Shown one piece after another: positions 32,914 to 46,000 of a stretch of 64,000 nt of DNA. The notes beneath the pieces were generated by a model that was not told the DNA's origin, did not search any database, and saw only the letters and a list, made by a program, of their open reading frames with translations. The stretch is from Mucilaginibacter pedocola. Its GTDB lineage: Bacteria; Bacteroidota; Bacteroidia; Sphingobacteriales; Sphingobacteriaceae. The DNA lies in assembly GCF_002013915.1 (NCBI RefSeq), contig NZ_MBTF01000034.1:62001-126000 (forward strand), read 5' to 3'. Position numbers and translations under genes: made by a program. Within the stretch, counting starts at the first letter, position 1, and every line of letters starts with the position of its first letter.

Positions 32914-32988
32914 GATTTGGTACAGAGGTTTAATTTTTTCTCATACAAAAGAGGCATTTGCCCTGCATGAGAAAACTTAGGCAAGGTA

Positions 32989-33019
32989 AATTATAATTGT
33001 AAAAAATACAATTATAATT
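32989..33019. repeat. Perfect 13-bp inverted repeat upstream of the GH51 gene
   Basis: AATTATAATTGTA-AAAAA-TACAATTATAATT, no mismatch, 76 bases upstream of the GH51 start. It could be an operator or an AT-rich hairpin. A second weaker inverted repeat (GATTGGAGG..CCTCCAAC) covers 33021-33095, so nearly the whole gap 32914-33106 is structured. Confidence 0.75.
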
Positions 33020-33106
33020 AGAGATTGGAGGATAAAAATTAGAGGTTAGTTAGTATCGACATTGCGCAACTAATCTCTACCCTCCAACCACTAATCACTG
33101 CGAAGC

Positions 33107-33955
33107 TCAAAACCTATCACTATTCAGCAGCGGGTTTTGGCTGGCATTCACCTGGTAGGTGTATACGCCATAATTATCATCAACCTCTACAATGCGGTAG
33201 CCGCGATAGGCGGTGCCCCAGTCGCCGCCAATGTGCGAATCGAAGAAATGCGGGAACTTGTTGCCGGTGTAGCGCACGCCATCCAGCAGGTGGTCGTGCC
33301 CGTGGAAGGCGGCTTTTACGTTGGGATAACTATGGAGCAGTTCAACCGTTTCGGGCGAATCGAGGAAACCATCTTCTTTTACCCATTTAATGGGCGGGAT
33401 GTGCAATATAGCAAATACCAGTTTTTTGCCGGCGAACTTATCCAGCGAAGCTTTGATGAAGGCATTATCAGGGTTCACATACGTGCCTTTAGTATCGGCA
33501 GTATTCGCCAGTACAAAGGTAACATCGCCATGCTCAACGGTGTACTTATCCTCGTAGCTGAACACCTTTTTCCAGATGGCAGCATCGGCAAAGTCATGGT
33601 TGCCGGGGATAGTATGGTAAGGCACATTCAGCCTGTCGAAATATTTGGTTTTTATCTCGGGAAGAAGATCGGGGCGGTTATGCACCAAATCGCCGTTGAT
33701 GATAACCATATCCAAATGATTTTTGGCATGGTCTGCATTGAGCCATTTAATGAGGTTCTCGGTATTTTCTTGATATGGTGTCCCCTGTTGCCCGTAATGG
33801 ATATCTGATGCTATGGCAAAGCGCAGTTTGGGTTTAGCGAAGGCAGTACGCTGATAAGAATTATCGATATTAGCAAAACTGTTTATAGCCGGTAAAAGCG
33901 TTAGCCCTGCCAGTGCGGTAAGCCCGGTGCCAATAAATTCCCTGCGGTTGCTCAT
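33107..33955 (-). CDS. Tat-exported metallophosphoesterase
   Basis: 282 residues. A twin-arginine signal (MSNRREFIGTGLTALAGLTL) is followed by the calcineurin-like motif set: ASDIHYG (metal-binding D and H), NGDLVHNRPD, GNHDFAD, HIPPIKW and HGHDHLLDG. It needs two metal ions and probably hydrolyses phosphate esters in the periplasm. The substrate is unknown. It may share a transcript start region with nothing downstream, since the GH51 gene has its own upstream structured gap. Confidence 0.92.
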   Translation of the reverse strand: MSNRREFIGTGLTALAGLTLLPAINSFANIDNSYQRTAFAKPKLRFAIASDIHYGQQGTPYQENTENLIKWLNADHAKNHLDMVIINGDLVHNRPDLLPEIKTKYFDRLNVPYHTIPGNHDFADAAIWKKVFSYEDKYTVEHGDVTFVLANTADTKGTYVNPDNAFIKASLDKFAGKKLVFAILHIPPIKWVKEDGFLDSPETVELLHSYPNVKAAFHGHDHLLDGVRYTGNKFPHFFDSHIGGDWGTAYRGYRIVEVDDNYGVYTYQVNASQNPLLNSDRF

Positions 33956-34033
33956 GGTTTTTTGCGGTAAAAGTAAAGGCAGAAAGTTAATTCTGTATAA
34001 AGGGCAATTTACTTTATTAGTGCAGCAGAGGCA

Positions 34034-34070
34034 AATAAAAAGCCCTTCGGGGTTTGGTTCCGAAGGGCTG
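34034..34070 (-). terminator. Intrinsic terminator of the giant adhesin gene
   Basis: On the minus strand AGCCCTTCGG-loop-CCGAAGGGCT (10 bp) is followed by TTTTTAT. It lies 22 bases after the stop of the 12.8-kb gene. Confidence 0.9.
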
Positions 34071-34091
34071 TAAAACTTATGGTAAAATATC

Positions 34092-37000
34092 CTACCTGAT
34101 GATGGTAATACCTCCCGAGCGTATACCCTGGCCGTGTTTCAGGTCGATAACATAGTAGTAGGTGCCCGGATCTAATTGCCTGCCGTTCCAGGTACCATCC
34201 CACGGAGTGCCGTAACCTACCGAGTTAAATACCTGCTGACCGGCACGATTAAATATTTTCACTGTACAATCAGGGTACAGGTCAATATTCGGTAGTCTCC
34301 AGGTATCGTTAACACCATCGCCATTCGGCGTAAACACGTTTGGTAAGGTAGCCGCAAAGTTGGCGCGTGTTATGGTCAGGCTGTACCGTTGTGAGGTAAT
34401 ACCATCCTCGGCCAAAACATTTACAAATATACGGTTAGCCCCATCAACCAATATAATATTAGGCGATGATTTACCGCTCTCTACCGGCATGCCATTCACC
34501 GTAATTTTAGCGTTAGGGTCGCTGGTTATCGCTATTACATTGGTAAAGGTAACATCGCTGGTTACAGTAGCACTATACGCTAATGTATTGCGCGAGAATG
34601 CCGGCAGCAATGTCCCTTTAGTAAGGAACAACGATGTAAGTGCAGCATCTGTTGATGGCGGGCGGACTTCGCGTTTTACTATTATGGTATAAGTTTGCTC
34701 GGTACCATCAGCGGCTTTCACTACCACAGTAACAGTATTGTCGCCTACTTGCAGGTTAACGTTGCCCGATGCACTGCCGCTGCTTACCGTAGAACCGTTT
34801 ACAGTAATAGTTGCTGTAGCGTCAGCGGCGGTAGGCGTGATCCTTATACTCGATTCGGAATAAGGAACAGTTGCATTATAATCAAAAGTACCGGCATCAA
34901 ACGCAGGCGATAAGGTGCCCGCGCTTATAGTAAGCCCGCCAAGGCTATTGTTATCTGATGGCAGCCTCCTAACGGTAACTATGTACCTTTTCACTGTGCC
35001 GTCTTCGGCAGTTACTTTAACTTCTATATCGTTATTTCCAACATTCAATGGTGACGATGCCGATTGGGCACCACTTGCCAATGGCTGCCCTAACACCTCT
35101 ATAGTAGCCGTTGCATCGGCAACCGAAGCAGTTACTGTAGCCGATGTAGTAGTATTTGGTACGGTTACGCTATAGCTAAGCGTTGCCGCATCAAAGGCCG
35201 GTGATAATGCGCCTGCATTTGAAGTTAAGGCAGACAGGTCGGCATTATTCGACCTTTGGCGTGTAACTACAACAGTATATGTTTTAGGGGTTAAGTTTTG
35301 AGCGGTTACCACAACCGTTACCGTGGTTTGACCCACAGGCAATGTTATAACACCCGAAGCTGAGCCGCTCACTACGGCCGCACCATCCACCGTAACGGTA
35401 GCTGTGGCATCAGCAACAGTAGGTGTAAAGCGGATGCTGCCTACACTGTTCAATACCGTAACGGTATAGCTTTGCGTAGCCGCACTAAACGCAGGCGATA
35501 AGGTACCCGCATCAGGCGTAAGGCTGGCCAGGTCGGCATTGGCAGATGCTTCTCGCGTAGCAATTACTGTGTACGTTTTTGGTGTGCCATCCTGAGCGGT
35601 TACTACTATAGTAATGGTGTTAGACCCTACTACCAACGGTATACTGCCCGATGCGTTGCCCGAAGTAACAGGGTTACCATTTACAGTTACAGTAGCGGTT
35701 GCATCACTGGTATTTGGTGTAACAGTAATGGTTGCATTAGCATTGCCAATAGTAGTGGTATAGCTGGTATTGCCTGCAGTAAACGCAGGGCTAAGCGTGC
35801 CACCACTTATGGTGATACCGGCAAGGTCGGCATTGGCAGATGGTGCCCTGCTGATGCTTACCGTGTAGGTTTTGGTATTGCCTGCCTGTGCTTTTACTAC
35901 AACAGGAATAAGGTTGGCACCCACATTAAGCGGTATATCAGGCGATGCGGTACCACTAGCTACTGTTATACCATTTACCGTAACGGTAGCAGTAGCATCA
36001 GCCACAACCGGCGTTAACTGTATAGTGCTTGTAGCATTGCCAACTGCAGCAGCAGTATAAGCTGTAGTACCGGCAGCAAACGCAGGGCTTAAAGCGCCTG
36101 TATTTGCAGTAAGGCCCGACAAGTCGGCATTGGCAGATGGTATACGGGTTACCGTAATGGTATAGGTGTTGGTTTGCCCGTTTTGCGCGGTTACAACCAC
36201 ATCTAACCTGTTGGTGCCAATAGCCAGCGGTATAGGTGGCGATGCTACTCCGCTTGTGGCAGGCACGTTATTTATTTTCACCGATGCCGTAGGATCTGCC
36301 ACTGTAGGCGTAACCGTAAGGGTGGTAACCGTATTAGGCACCGAAGCGGTATAGCTGTTAATACCCGATTGGAAGCCCGGAGTAAACGGACCGGTGCTGA
36401 TTGAAAGCGCACTCAAGTCGTTCTCCGACGAAAGCGCACGATTTACAATAACCGTATAAGTTTTAATAGTAACACCATCCTGGGCAGTTACCACAGTGCG
36501 GATAAAGTTATTACCCACAGCCAGGGTTATCGGCGCCGAAGCAACGCCGCTTGCAACCGGTGCACCCGCCACTGTCATGGTAGCCGTGTTATCTTCCAGT
36601 GTTGGCGTAATGCTCATGGTGGTAATATTATTGCTTACCAGCATGGTGTAATCGGTAATGTTCCTACCGAATGATGGGCTATAGAACCCGGTGCTTGTAC
36701 CCAACGCTGTCAGGAACGCGTTCGACGATGGCGCACGGGTTACTGTCGTTGTATAGGTTTGGGTTGACACTCCATCCTGCGCGGTAACAACAGTAGTGAT
36801 GGTATTTGCCCCAACAACCAATGGTATAGCTGCCGAAGCCGCCCCGCTAACTACAGTTACGCCATTAACCTTTACGGTAGCGTTTGGCTCGTTAACGGTT
36901 GGGGTTATGGTTACAGTTGTTACGGCATTACCTACCGCAGCAGTGTAGCCGGTTGTTGCCGAGGCAAAAGCCGGGCTTAGCGTACCTGCGCTAAGTGCCA

Positions 37001-40000
37001 GGTTGCTAAGGGTAGCATCGGGCGATGGCGCACGGGTTACGGTAATGGTGTATGTTTTTGGTGTACCATCCTGTGCAGTAACCAATGTAGTTATGGTATT
37101 TGCGCCAACAACCAAAGGCAGGTTTGCCGACGGGCTTCCGCTTACTACGGCGGTACCATTTACTTGTATAGTAGCATTAGGTTCGCTCACAGTTGCTGTA
37201 ACGCTTATGCCACTTACTGCATTTGGTACTGCTGCTGTATAACTTAAAGTACCGGCAGCAAATACAGGGCTAAGCGTGCCATCGCTTATGGCTAAAGCAG
37301 CCAGGTCGGCATTTGGCGATTTTGCCCTGTCAACCGTTACAGTATAAGTTTTAATTGTACCGTCTTCGGCGGTTACAGTGGTGCTTATCACGTTAGGGCC
37401 AACCAACAAAGCAATATCTGCCGATGCGGTACCGCTTGGTACAGCTACCCCATTAACCTGTACGGTTGCTGTAGCATCTGCCACAGTTGGCGTTAATTTA
37501 ACAGTAGTTACCGCATTGCCAACAGAAGCGTTGTAAGCTAAAGTACCCGCTGCAAATACAGGGCTCAACGTACCGGTGCTCAGGCTAATGTTAGCCAGGT
37601 CGGCATTGCTCGATGGCAGCCTTGTTACCGTTACAGTATACGTTTTAAGGGTACCATCCTGTGCGGTTACATCTGCAGTGATGGTGTTAGGCCCAACAAC
37701 CAATGGCAGGGCAGCCGATGCGGTGCCGCTTGCTACGGTTACACCATTAACTTTCACGCTGGCATTCGCTTCGTTAACAGTTGGTGTAAGCCTTATAGTA
37801 GTTGTTGCATTACTTACCGTTGCGCTGTAGCTTATACCGGCAGGCGTAAACGCTGGCGATAAGGTGCCGCTGCTTAGCGCCAGATTGCTAAGGTTAGCAT
37901 CCGGCGATAGTGCGCGCGTTACCGTTACAGTATAAGTTTGGGTTGATGTACCATCCTGCGCGGTTACCACCGTAGTGATAGTGTTTGGCCCAACAGCTAA
38001 CGGTAACGAAGCTGATGCAGAACCGCTGGCTACAAGCACACCGTTTACCCTTACGATAGCATTAGGCTCGTTAACAGTTGCCGTAACAGTAACCGAAGCT
38101 ACTGCATTAGCTACCGATGCGGTGTAACCGGTAGTTACTGGCGAAAACGCCGGCGATAATGTCCCCGTACTTAAGGCAAGGTTGCTTAACGTAGCATCAG
38201 GCGATGGCGCGCGGGTTACGGTAACTGTGTAAGTTTTGGTAGTGCCATCCTGCGCAGTTACCAATGTAGTAACCGCGTTTGCACCTACCGCCAGCGGAAT
38301 ATTTGCAGATGGGCTGCCGCTTGCTACGGCCGCACCGTTTATTTGTATAGTAGCATTAGGCTCGGCTACCGCTGCGGTTACATTAATACCTGTAGTGGCG
38401 TGGCTTACCGATGCAGTATAGCTAATAGTTGCGGCTGCAAATGCCGGGCTAAGCGTACCGCTGCTTAGGCTTAAGCTTGCCAGGTTTGCATTTGGCGATT
38501 GCGCACGTGTAACCACAACCTCGTAAGTTTTGGTTGTACCGTTTTGCGCAGTTACAACGGTTGTAATAGTATTTGGGCCAACCAGCAATGGTATATCTGC
38601 CGAAGCTGTTCCGCTGGCAACTGTAGCTCCGTTCATCTGTACCGTAGCTGTGGCATCGGCAACAGTTGGGGTTAGTTTTATAGTAGCAATAGCATTACCA
38701 ACCGTAGCGGTATAATTTATAGTAGCTGCCGCAAATACAGGGCTAAGCGTACCGGTACTTAAAGCAATGTTACTGAGGTTGGCATTTGCCGATTGTGCAC
38801 GTGTTACGGTAACAGTATACGTTTTCAATGTACCATCCTGTGCGGTTACAGCAACAGTAATAGTATTAGAGCCAACAACCAATGGCAAGGCTGCCGATTG
38901 TGCTCCACTGGTTACCGTTGTGCTGTTAACTTTAACTGTAGCGGCAGCATCGGCAACGGTTGGCGTAAACCTGATGCTGGTAGTACCATTACTTACGGTT
39001 ACGCCGTAGCTTGCAGTAGCCGCAGCAAAAACAGGGCTTAAACTACCAGCGCTAGGTACCAGCGAGGCCAGGTTAGCATTTGGCGATTGCGCTCGTGTTA
39101 CGGTAACCGTATAAGTTTTGGTAGCGCCGCTTTGTGCGGTTACTACCGTAGTAATGGTATTGGCACCAACAACCAATGGCAACGCGCCCGAAGCTGCGCC
39201 GCTTACAACCGTTGCGCCATTCACCTTAATGGTTGCATCAGCATCGGCAGTGGTTGGTGTTAGTTGTATAGATGTTACGGCATTACCAACATTGGCGGTA
39301 TAGCCTGTTGTGGCCTGTGCAAATGCCGGGCTCAAACTACCTGCGCTAAGTGTAATATTAGCCAGGTTGGCGTTTGTTGATGGTGCACGGGTTACTGTTA
39401 TCGTGTAAGTTTTTGTGGTAACAGCATCCTCGGCTGTGATGATGGTGGTTATGGTATTAGCACCTGCCACCAGGTTTATTGGAGCCGATGCAACGCCGCT
39501 GGCCACTGGTGTGCCGTTTACGGTAATGCTTGCGTTGGCATCGCTGCTGCCTGCTGTTACGCTAATGGTGCTAACTACATTCGCAACAGATACGTTGTAC
39601 GCAGTTGTGGCTTGGGCAAATGCAGGGCTTAATGTTCCCGTACTTACCGCCAGCGATACCAGGTTGGCATTGGTTGATGCTACCGGCGCAGCTTTTATTA
39701 CATCTGCTGTATAGGTGGTAACTGTACCATCCTGCGCGGTTATGGCTATGGTTATAACGTTGCTGCCAACTGCCAACGGTATAGCTGCCGAGCTTGCGCC
39801 ACTTGCAACAACGTTTCCGTTAACACGAATCACCGCATTGGCTTCGGTTTTTGTTGGAGTTACCGTGATGCTTGGCGTAGCATTACTTACGTGTGCAGTG
39901 TAGCTAAATACACCCGAAGTAAAGGTTGGCGCTAACGTACCTGCGCTGATAGTTAAGGCAGATAACGTACCATCTGAAGATAGCGCGCGGTTTACCGTAA

Positions 40001-43000
40001 CCTGGTATATTTTATTGCTGGTACCATCCTGTGCGGTTACGGTAGCAGTTATAACGTTATTGCCCAAGCTAAGTGGTATGGCAGCCGAGGCCGCACCACT
40101 GGTAACCGGCACACCGTTAACCCTAACGGTTGCGTTAGGCTCGTTAACAGTTGGCGTAAGGGTTACGCTGGTTACGCTATTAGCTACAGAAGCCGTGTAT
40201 GCCGCCGTTGCAGATGCAAATGCAGGCGATAAGGTAGTGCCGCTTACTACCAGGTTGCTCAAAGTAGCATCGGTAGATTGGCCGCGTGTAACTTGTATGG
40301 TATAAGTATTCAGGGTACCGTCTTGCGCGGTTACCTCCACCGATACATTGTTTGCCCCCACCGATAAAGTTATAGCTGCCGATGCTGCGCCACTGGCAAC
40401 AGGCGTTCCGTTTACACTTACCGTTGCATTGGCCTGGTTAACTGTTGGGGTAAAGGTTATCGAGTTAACTGCGTTACTTACTGCAACGGTATAGCTATTA
40501 GTTCCGCTTGCAAAGGCAGGGCTTAAACTACCCGTACTTGGAGCAAGCGAAGCCAGTAAAGCATCGCCCGAAAGCTGCCTTGTGGCGGTAATGGTATAAG
40601 TTTTAGCGGTTCCGTCCTGCGCGGTAACTACTATGTTTATGGTATTGCTGCCAACAACCAGCGGTATTGCTGCAGATGCTGAACCGCTGGCAACCGGTGT
40701 ACCGTTTACGGTGATGGTTGCATTGGCTTCGTTACGGGTTGGTGTAACAGTTATGCTGCTGTTTGTATTTGGCACAGTAAGCGTGTAGTTACCCGTTGCC
40801 GGCGAGAAAGCCGGTGATAAGGTACCTGCGCTAACAATCAAAGCCGAAAGGTTGTCGTCAGAAGAACCCGCGCGCGTTACCGTTACCGAATAAGTTTGTA
40901 TCGATCCATCCTGTGCCGTAACTACAGTAGTAATAACGTTTGGCCCAACAGCCAACGCAATTGGTGCCGACGAAGCCCCGCTGGCTACTGCCGTACCATT
41001 TACCGTTACCGTTGCAGTTGCATCTGCTACAGTAGGCATTGCCGTAACCGAAGTGGTGGCGTTATTTACCGATGCGGTATACGTAAACGTACCCGATGCA
41101 AATACCGGGCTCAATACTCCTGTGCTAAGGGTAAGGCTGCTTAAGTTAGCATTTGCAGATGCCGAGCGTGTTACCGTTACGGTATAATTGGTAACCGAGG
41201 TACCATCCTGCGCAGTAACGCGAATAATAATATTATTAGCGCCAATAGTTAAAGGTATAGCGCCTGATGCTGCACCACTGGCAACGGCCCCGCCGTTTAC
41301 AGTAATAGTTGCATTGGCATCGGTTACGGTTGGGGTGATAGTTGTTGAAGCAACACCCGTTGCAACTGTTACCGAGTAATTAAGCGTACCTGCCGCAAAC
41401 ACCGGGCTAAGCGCACCTGCGGTTGTAGTTAATGCTGATAGCGATGATACTGAAGAAGCGGCGCGTGTAATTGCGAAAGTATAGGTATTAACTGTTACGC
41501 CATCTGCTGCGGTAACCTGCACGGTAACATTATTACTGCCAACAACAAGCGGCAATGTTGCCGATGATGCGCCCGAGGCTACTGTTACACCATTAACGGT
41601 TATAACGGCATTAGCATCGGTACTACTTGGCGTAATGGTTATACCGGTCGTAGCATTAGGCACGGTAGCTGTATAAGCGGTTGTACCCGGCGCAAATGCA
41701 GGCGACAAGGTTCCGGCACTAATAGTAACTGCCGAGAGGCTGGCATCTGTCGATGTGGCACGGGTTACGGCAACGGTGTAGGTTTTTAGCGAACCATCTT
41801 GTGCGGTAACAGTTGTGGTTATAGTGTTGGTGCCTACCACCAGCGGTATATTGGCCGATGCTGCGCCACTGGCAACGGTTACCCCGTTTACCTGTATAGT
41901 TGCTGTTGCATCAGCAACCGTAGGCGTTACGGTAATACTGCTTACTGCGTTAGCCACAGCTGCGGTATACGTGGTAGCCCCTGCAGAAAACACAGGACTT
42001 AAAGTACCAGCACTTAGGCTTAAAGCAGAAAGATCTGCATTAGATGATGCTGCCCTGGTTATTGTTAAGGTGTATGTTGTGGTTGTAACGCCATCAGCAG
42101 CGGTTACTGTTGTGGTTATAATATTTGAGCCAATAGCAAGGCTAATAGGCGATGAAGCAACTGCACTGGTAACAGCCGCGCCGTTTACGGTTATAGTTGC
42201 AGTAGCATCGGTTGCGGTTGGGGTAACTGTTGTTGAAGTTACGCCGTTAGCCACTGTTACCGCATAGCCAAGCGTACCCGCCGCAAACGCAGGGTTAAGC
42301 GCGCCCGCCGTAGTAGTTAATGCAGATAACGATGAAACCGAAGACGCTGCCCTTACCACTGTTACTGTATAGTTGGTTACGGTTACGCCATCCTGGGCGG
42401 TTACTGCTACAGTAATATTATTATTGCCAACATTCAAAGGCAATACGCCTGAAGCTGTGCCGCTGGTAACAGTAACACCGTTTACTTTTATAACGGCATT
42501 AACATTGGTACCGGAAGGTGTCAGCGTAATACCGGCAGTGCTATTGGGTACCGAAGCCGTATAAGTTGTAGTGCCCGATGCAAATACCGGCGATAAGGTA
42601 CCGGCACTAAGGCTTAATGCCGAAAGGCTTGCATCTGCCGAGGCTGCCCTCGTTACAGTTAAGGTGTACGATGTTATGCCGCCATTTTCGGCAGTTACAG
42701 CTATTGTGATAGTATTTGCACCCACATTAAGCGGTAAAGTACCCGAAGTTGCGCCACTAAGCACCGGAACACCATTTACCTGAACCGATGCACCCGCATC
42801 TGCCGCAGTAGGTGTTACAGTTACGTCGGTAACCGTATTTGGCACACTGCCCGAATAAGAAAAAGTAGCCGAATTGAACACCGGCGACAAAGAGCCGCCA
42901 CTAAATGACAACGCAGATAAAGCCGAGTTAGACGATAGCGCCCTGTTAACATTTATGGTGTATACTTTTGCCGCGCTGCCATCTGCCGGAGTAACTGATA

Positions 43001-46000
43001 CCGTAATGATATTAGCGCCCGAGGCTAAAGCGATAGCGCCCGAAGTTGCGCCGCTTGCAACACTAACGCCGTTTACAGTTATTGTTGCTCCCGCATCTGC
43101 CGCGGTTGGCGTAATTTGCATGCTATTTACGCCATTAGCAACCGATACAGTATAAGATAGTGTACCGGTTACAAACGCCGGCGCTAACGTACCGCTGCTA
43201 ATAGTAAGGGCCGAGAGGTTATTATTAGACGATGCCGCCCGTGTAACCGTAGTAGTATAAGTGCGGGTGGTTGTTCCATCCTGTGCAGTAACAACAACCG
43301 TTATAGTATTTGCCCCAACATTCAGTGGGATATTGCCTGATGGCGTACCGTCGGCTACGGTAATGCCGTTTACCTTAATAGTTGCGTTAATATCAACCGT
43401 GGTTGGCGTAACGGTTATACCGGTTACACTGTTGGCTACGCTATTAGTATAAGTTAGTGTGGCAGTATTGAATGCCGGCGATAACGCACCCTCGCTCATG
43501 CCAAGCATGGCAAGCCCGGCTTCAGACGATGTTGCGCGGGTCACTGTTATGGTGTAGGTTTTTGTATTTCCGTTTTCGTCGGTAACCAAAGTAGTAATAG
43601 TGTTAGCACCAACATTTAGCGGAATAGTAGCCGATGATACGCCGCTTGCTACGGTTGTACCATTTACCTTAATAGTAGCCGCCGAGTTAGGGCTGGTTGG
43701 TGTAATAGCAATATCAGTAATAGCGTTGCCAACTGATGCTGTATACGCGGTTGTGCCTGTAACAAATGCCGGGCTTAAAGTTCCGGCGCTTAAAGTTAGG
43801 CCGGATAAGTTGGCATTAGGGGCTGCTGCGGTACGGGTAACGGCAAGGGTGTAAGTTTTTGTTGTGGTACCGTCGGGCGCTGTTACTACGATATTGAGTG
43901 TATTAGAGCCAACAACCAGCGGGATGGGTGCCGATGGCGAGCCGCCTGCTACAGTAACGCCATTTATTTTTATAGTGGCCTGTACATGCATCGGTGTAGG
44001 CGTAACAACAATGGTTGACGAACCAACACTTGCAGTATAAGCCTCTGTTGCTGATGCAAAAACAGGGTTTAAGGTACCGTGGTCTAACTGAATATTGCTA
44101 AGCCGCGCTTCGTTCATTACGTCGTTAACGGTTATTGCAACTGTAGAAACACTGCTTCCGCCAAGGTTATATGCTGTAATGGTATACACCCGTCGCGCTG
44201 CAACTGCAGTTGGCGTGCCGCTGATGATGCCGGTGCGGCTATCAAAAGTTAAGCCTGGCGGCAAATTATCGTAAGGGTTTATAGAGTAACCCAGTGTTTC
44301 AACTTTACGCACCATATTATTACCATAGTCGGCAACAAAAAGGTGCCCGTCGTTATCAACCGCAACACCTTGCGGGTAATTAAAACTTGCGTATCTATCC
44401 ACTGCATCGGCATAACCATATTGGCCATTGCCAACCATATAAGCAACCGTACCGTTAGGGGCAATTTTGCGTATGCGGCTATTCCCGGCATCGGCAACGT
44501 ATATCATACCGTTGCTTTCAACCGCAACCGCAGAAGGGGTATCAAAACTTGCAGCGGTACCAACACCGTTGGCACGCCCTGCAGCGCCATTACCGGCAAA
44601 GGTAGATACTACACCTGCCGAAGTAATTTTCCTGATCATGTGGTTGCCTTTATCAGCAACATACAGGTTACCATTAAAATCGCTGCTAAGGCCTATTGGC
44701 TGCCTGAAGGTTGCCGAAGCACTGGGGCCATTATTTGCACCAAGCGCCTGGGTTCCGGCAAGGGTGGTTACTATCCCGTCGAGTGTGCGCTTGCGTACGA
44801 GGTTATTATCAAAATCGGCTATATAAACGTTATTTAAACCGTCTACACTCACGCCCCAGGGGGTTGCAAACCTTGCAGTGGTATCAACGCCGTCGCGGTA
44901 ATCAAAATCGCCCGAATGCCCCGCAAGAATATCAGCAACGCCCGATGGCGATATTATCCTTATCCTGTTATCACCGGCATCGGCAACATAAATATTCCCC
45001 TGCGCGTCTGACGCCAGCCCCGTAGGGTTTTTAAGGTTGGCAGTAAGCCCGGCGAATACCGAAATGCTGCCCGAGGGGGTTATTTTACGTACCTGTTTAG
45101 AAGCGTCGCCTACGTACACATTTCCGGCAGGATCGGCAGCAATGCCTATTGGCCGGTCTAACCCGGTTGCAATGGTGGTTACCCTGCCATATTCAATAGC
45201 AGGCACGCTGCCCCCTGTATTGGTTGGCGTAAGGTTGGGTATGGGTACGTTAATGGTGTAAACCCTTGTTGAAGGATATGATACAACAGGCGCGGCAACA
45301 GCCGGCTTCGCCCTCACTATTGATACAGTGTAGGTAGATATGGTAGTATCGCTTTCTGCCGTTACTTTTATGCTGATGCTGGTATTACCAACAGGTAGCG
45401 GGAATGGGCCCGCCGTAGCCCCGCTTGTGTGAGCCGCACCATTCACGGTAAGCGTAGCCTTCAGGTCGTTTAGGGTGGGCGTTATAGTTGTGCTGGTAGT
45501 ACCGGTGGGTACATTAATTACGTATGTTTTTGTAGCGGGCGAAAACGAAGGGTTTAATGCGCCTACGCTGGCGCTTAATGCGCTTAATGTAGCGTCTTCT
45601 GATGGCAGCCTTACGCCAATATTAATAATAGCGCTGCTTTTTCCATCAGCGTTGTAAGCCGTCACAGTATAGTCATCAGCCGCGGTAACGGCCGTAGGCT
45701 TGCCTGTAATATTGCCTGTGGCGGGGTCAAATACCAAACCCGGCGGCAATGGCTTATCAATAATATAGCCTTTGGTTGATACCTTGCGTATGGCGCTGGT
45801 AACATAATCGGCCGTGTATAAATCGCCATTAGGGTCAAATGTAATACCTTCCGGAAACCCAAAAACGGCAGCGGTGCCTATAGCATCCGATCTCCCTATA
45901 ACGCCATTATTACCCGCAAAGGTGGTTACAACGCCATTAGGCGCAACTATCCGAATAAGGCCGTTATAGGTATCGTTCACGTAAACGTTCCCGAACTTAT

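Noticed and set aside
34355..44120. Noncoding satellite DNA
   Set aside because: The repeat keeps one open frame for 12.8 kb with a signal peptide and a T9SS domain, so it is coding.
34360..45860. Many plus-strand reading frames of 60-160 codons
   Set aside because: They are antisense to the repeat-rich giant gene, follow its ~291-base period and repeat the same Val/Thr/Ala-rich peptide; shadows only.
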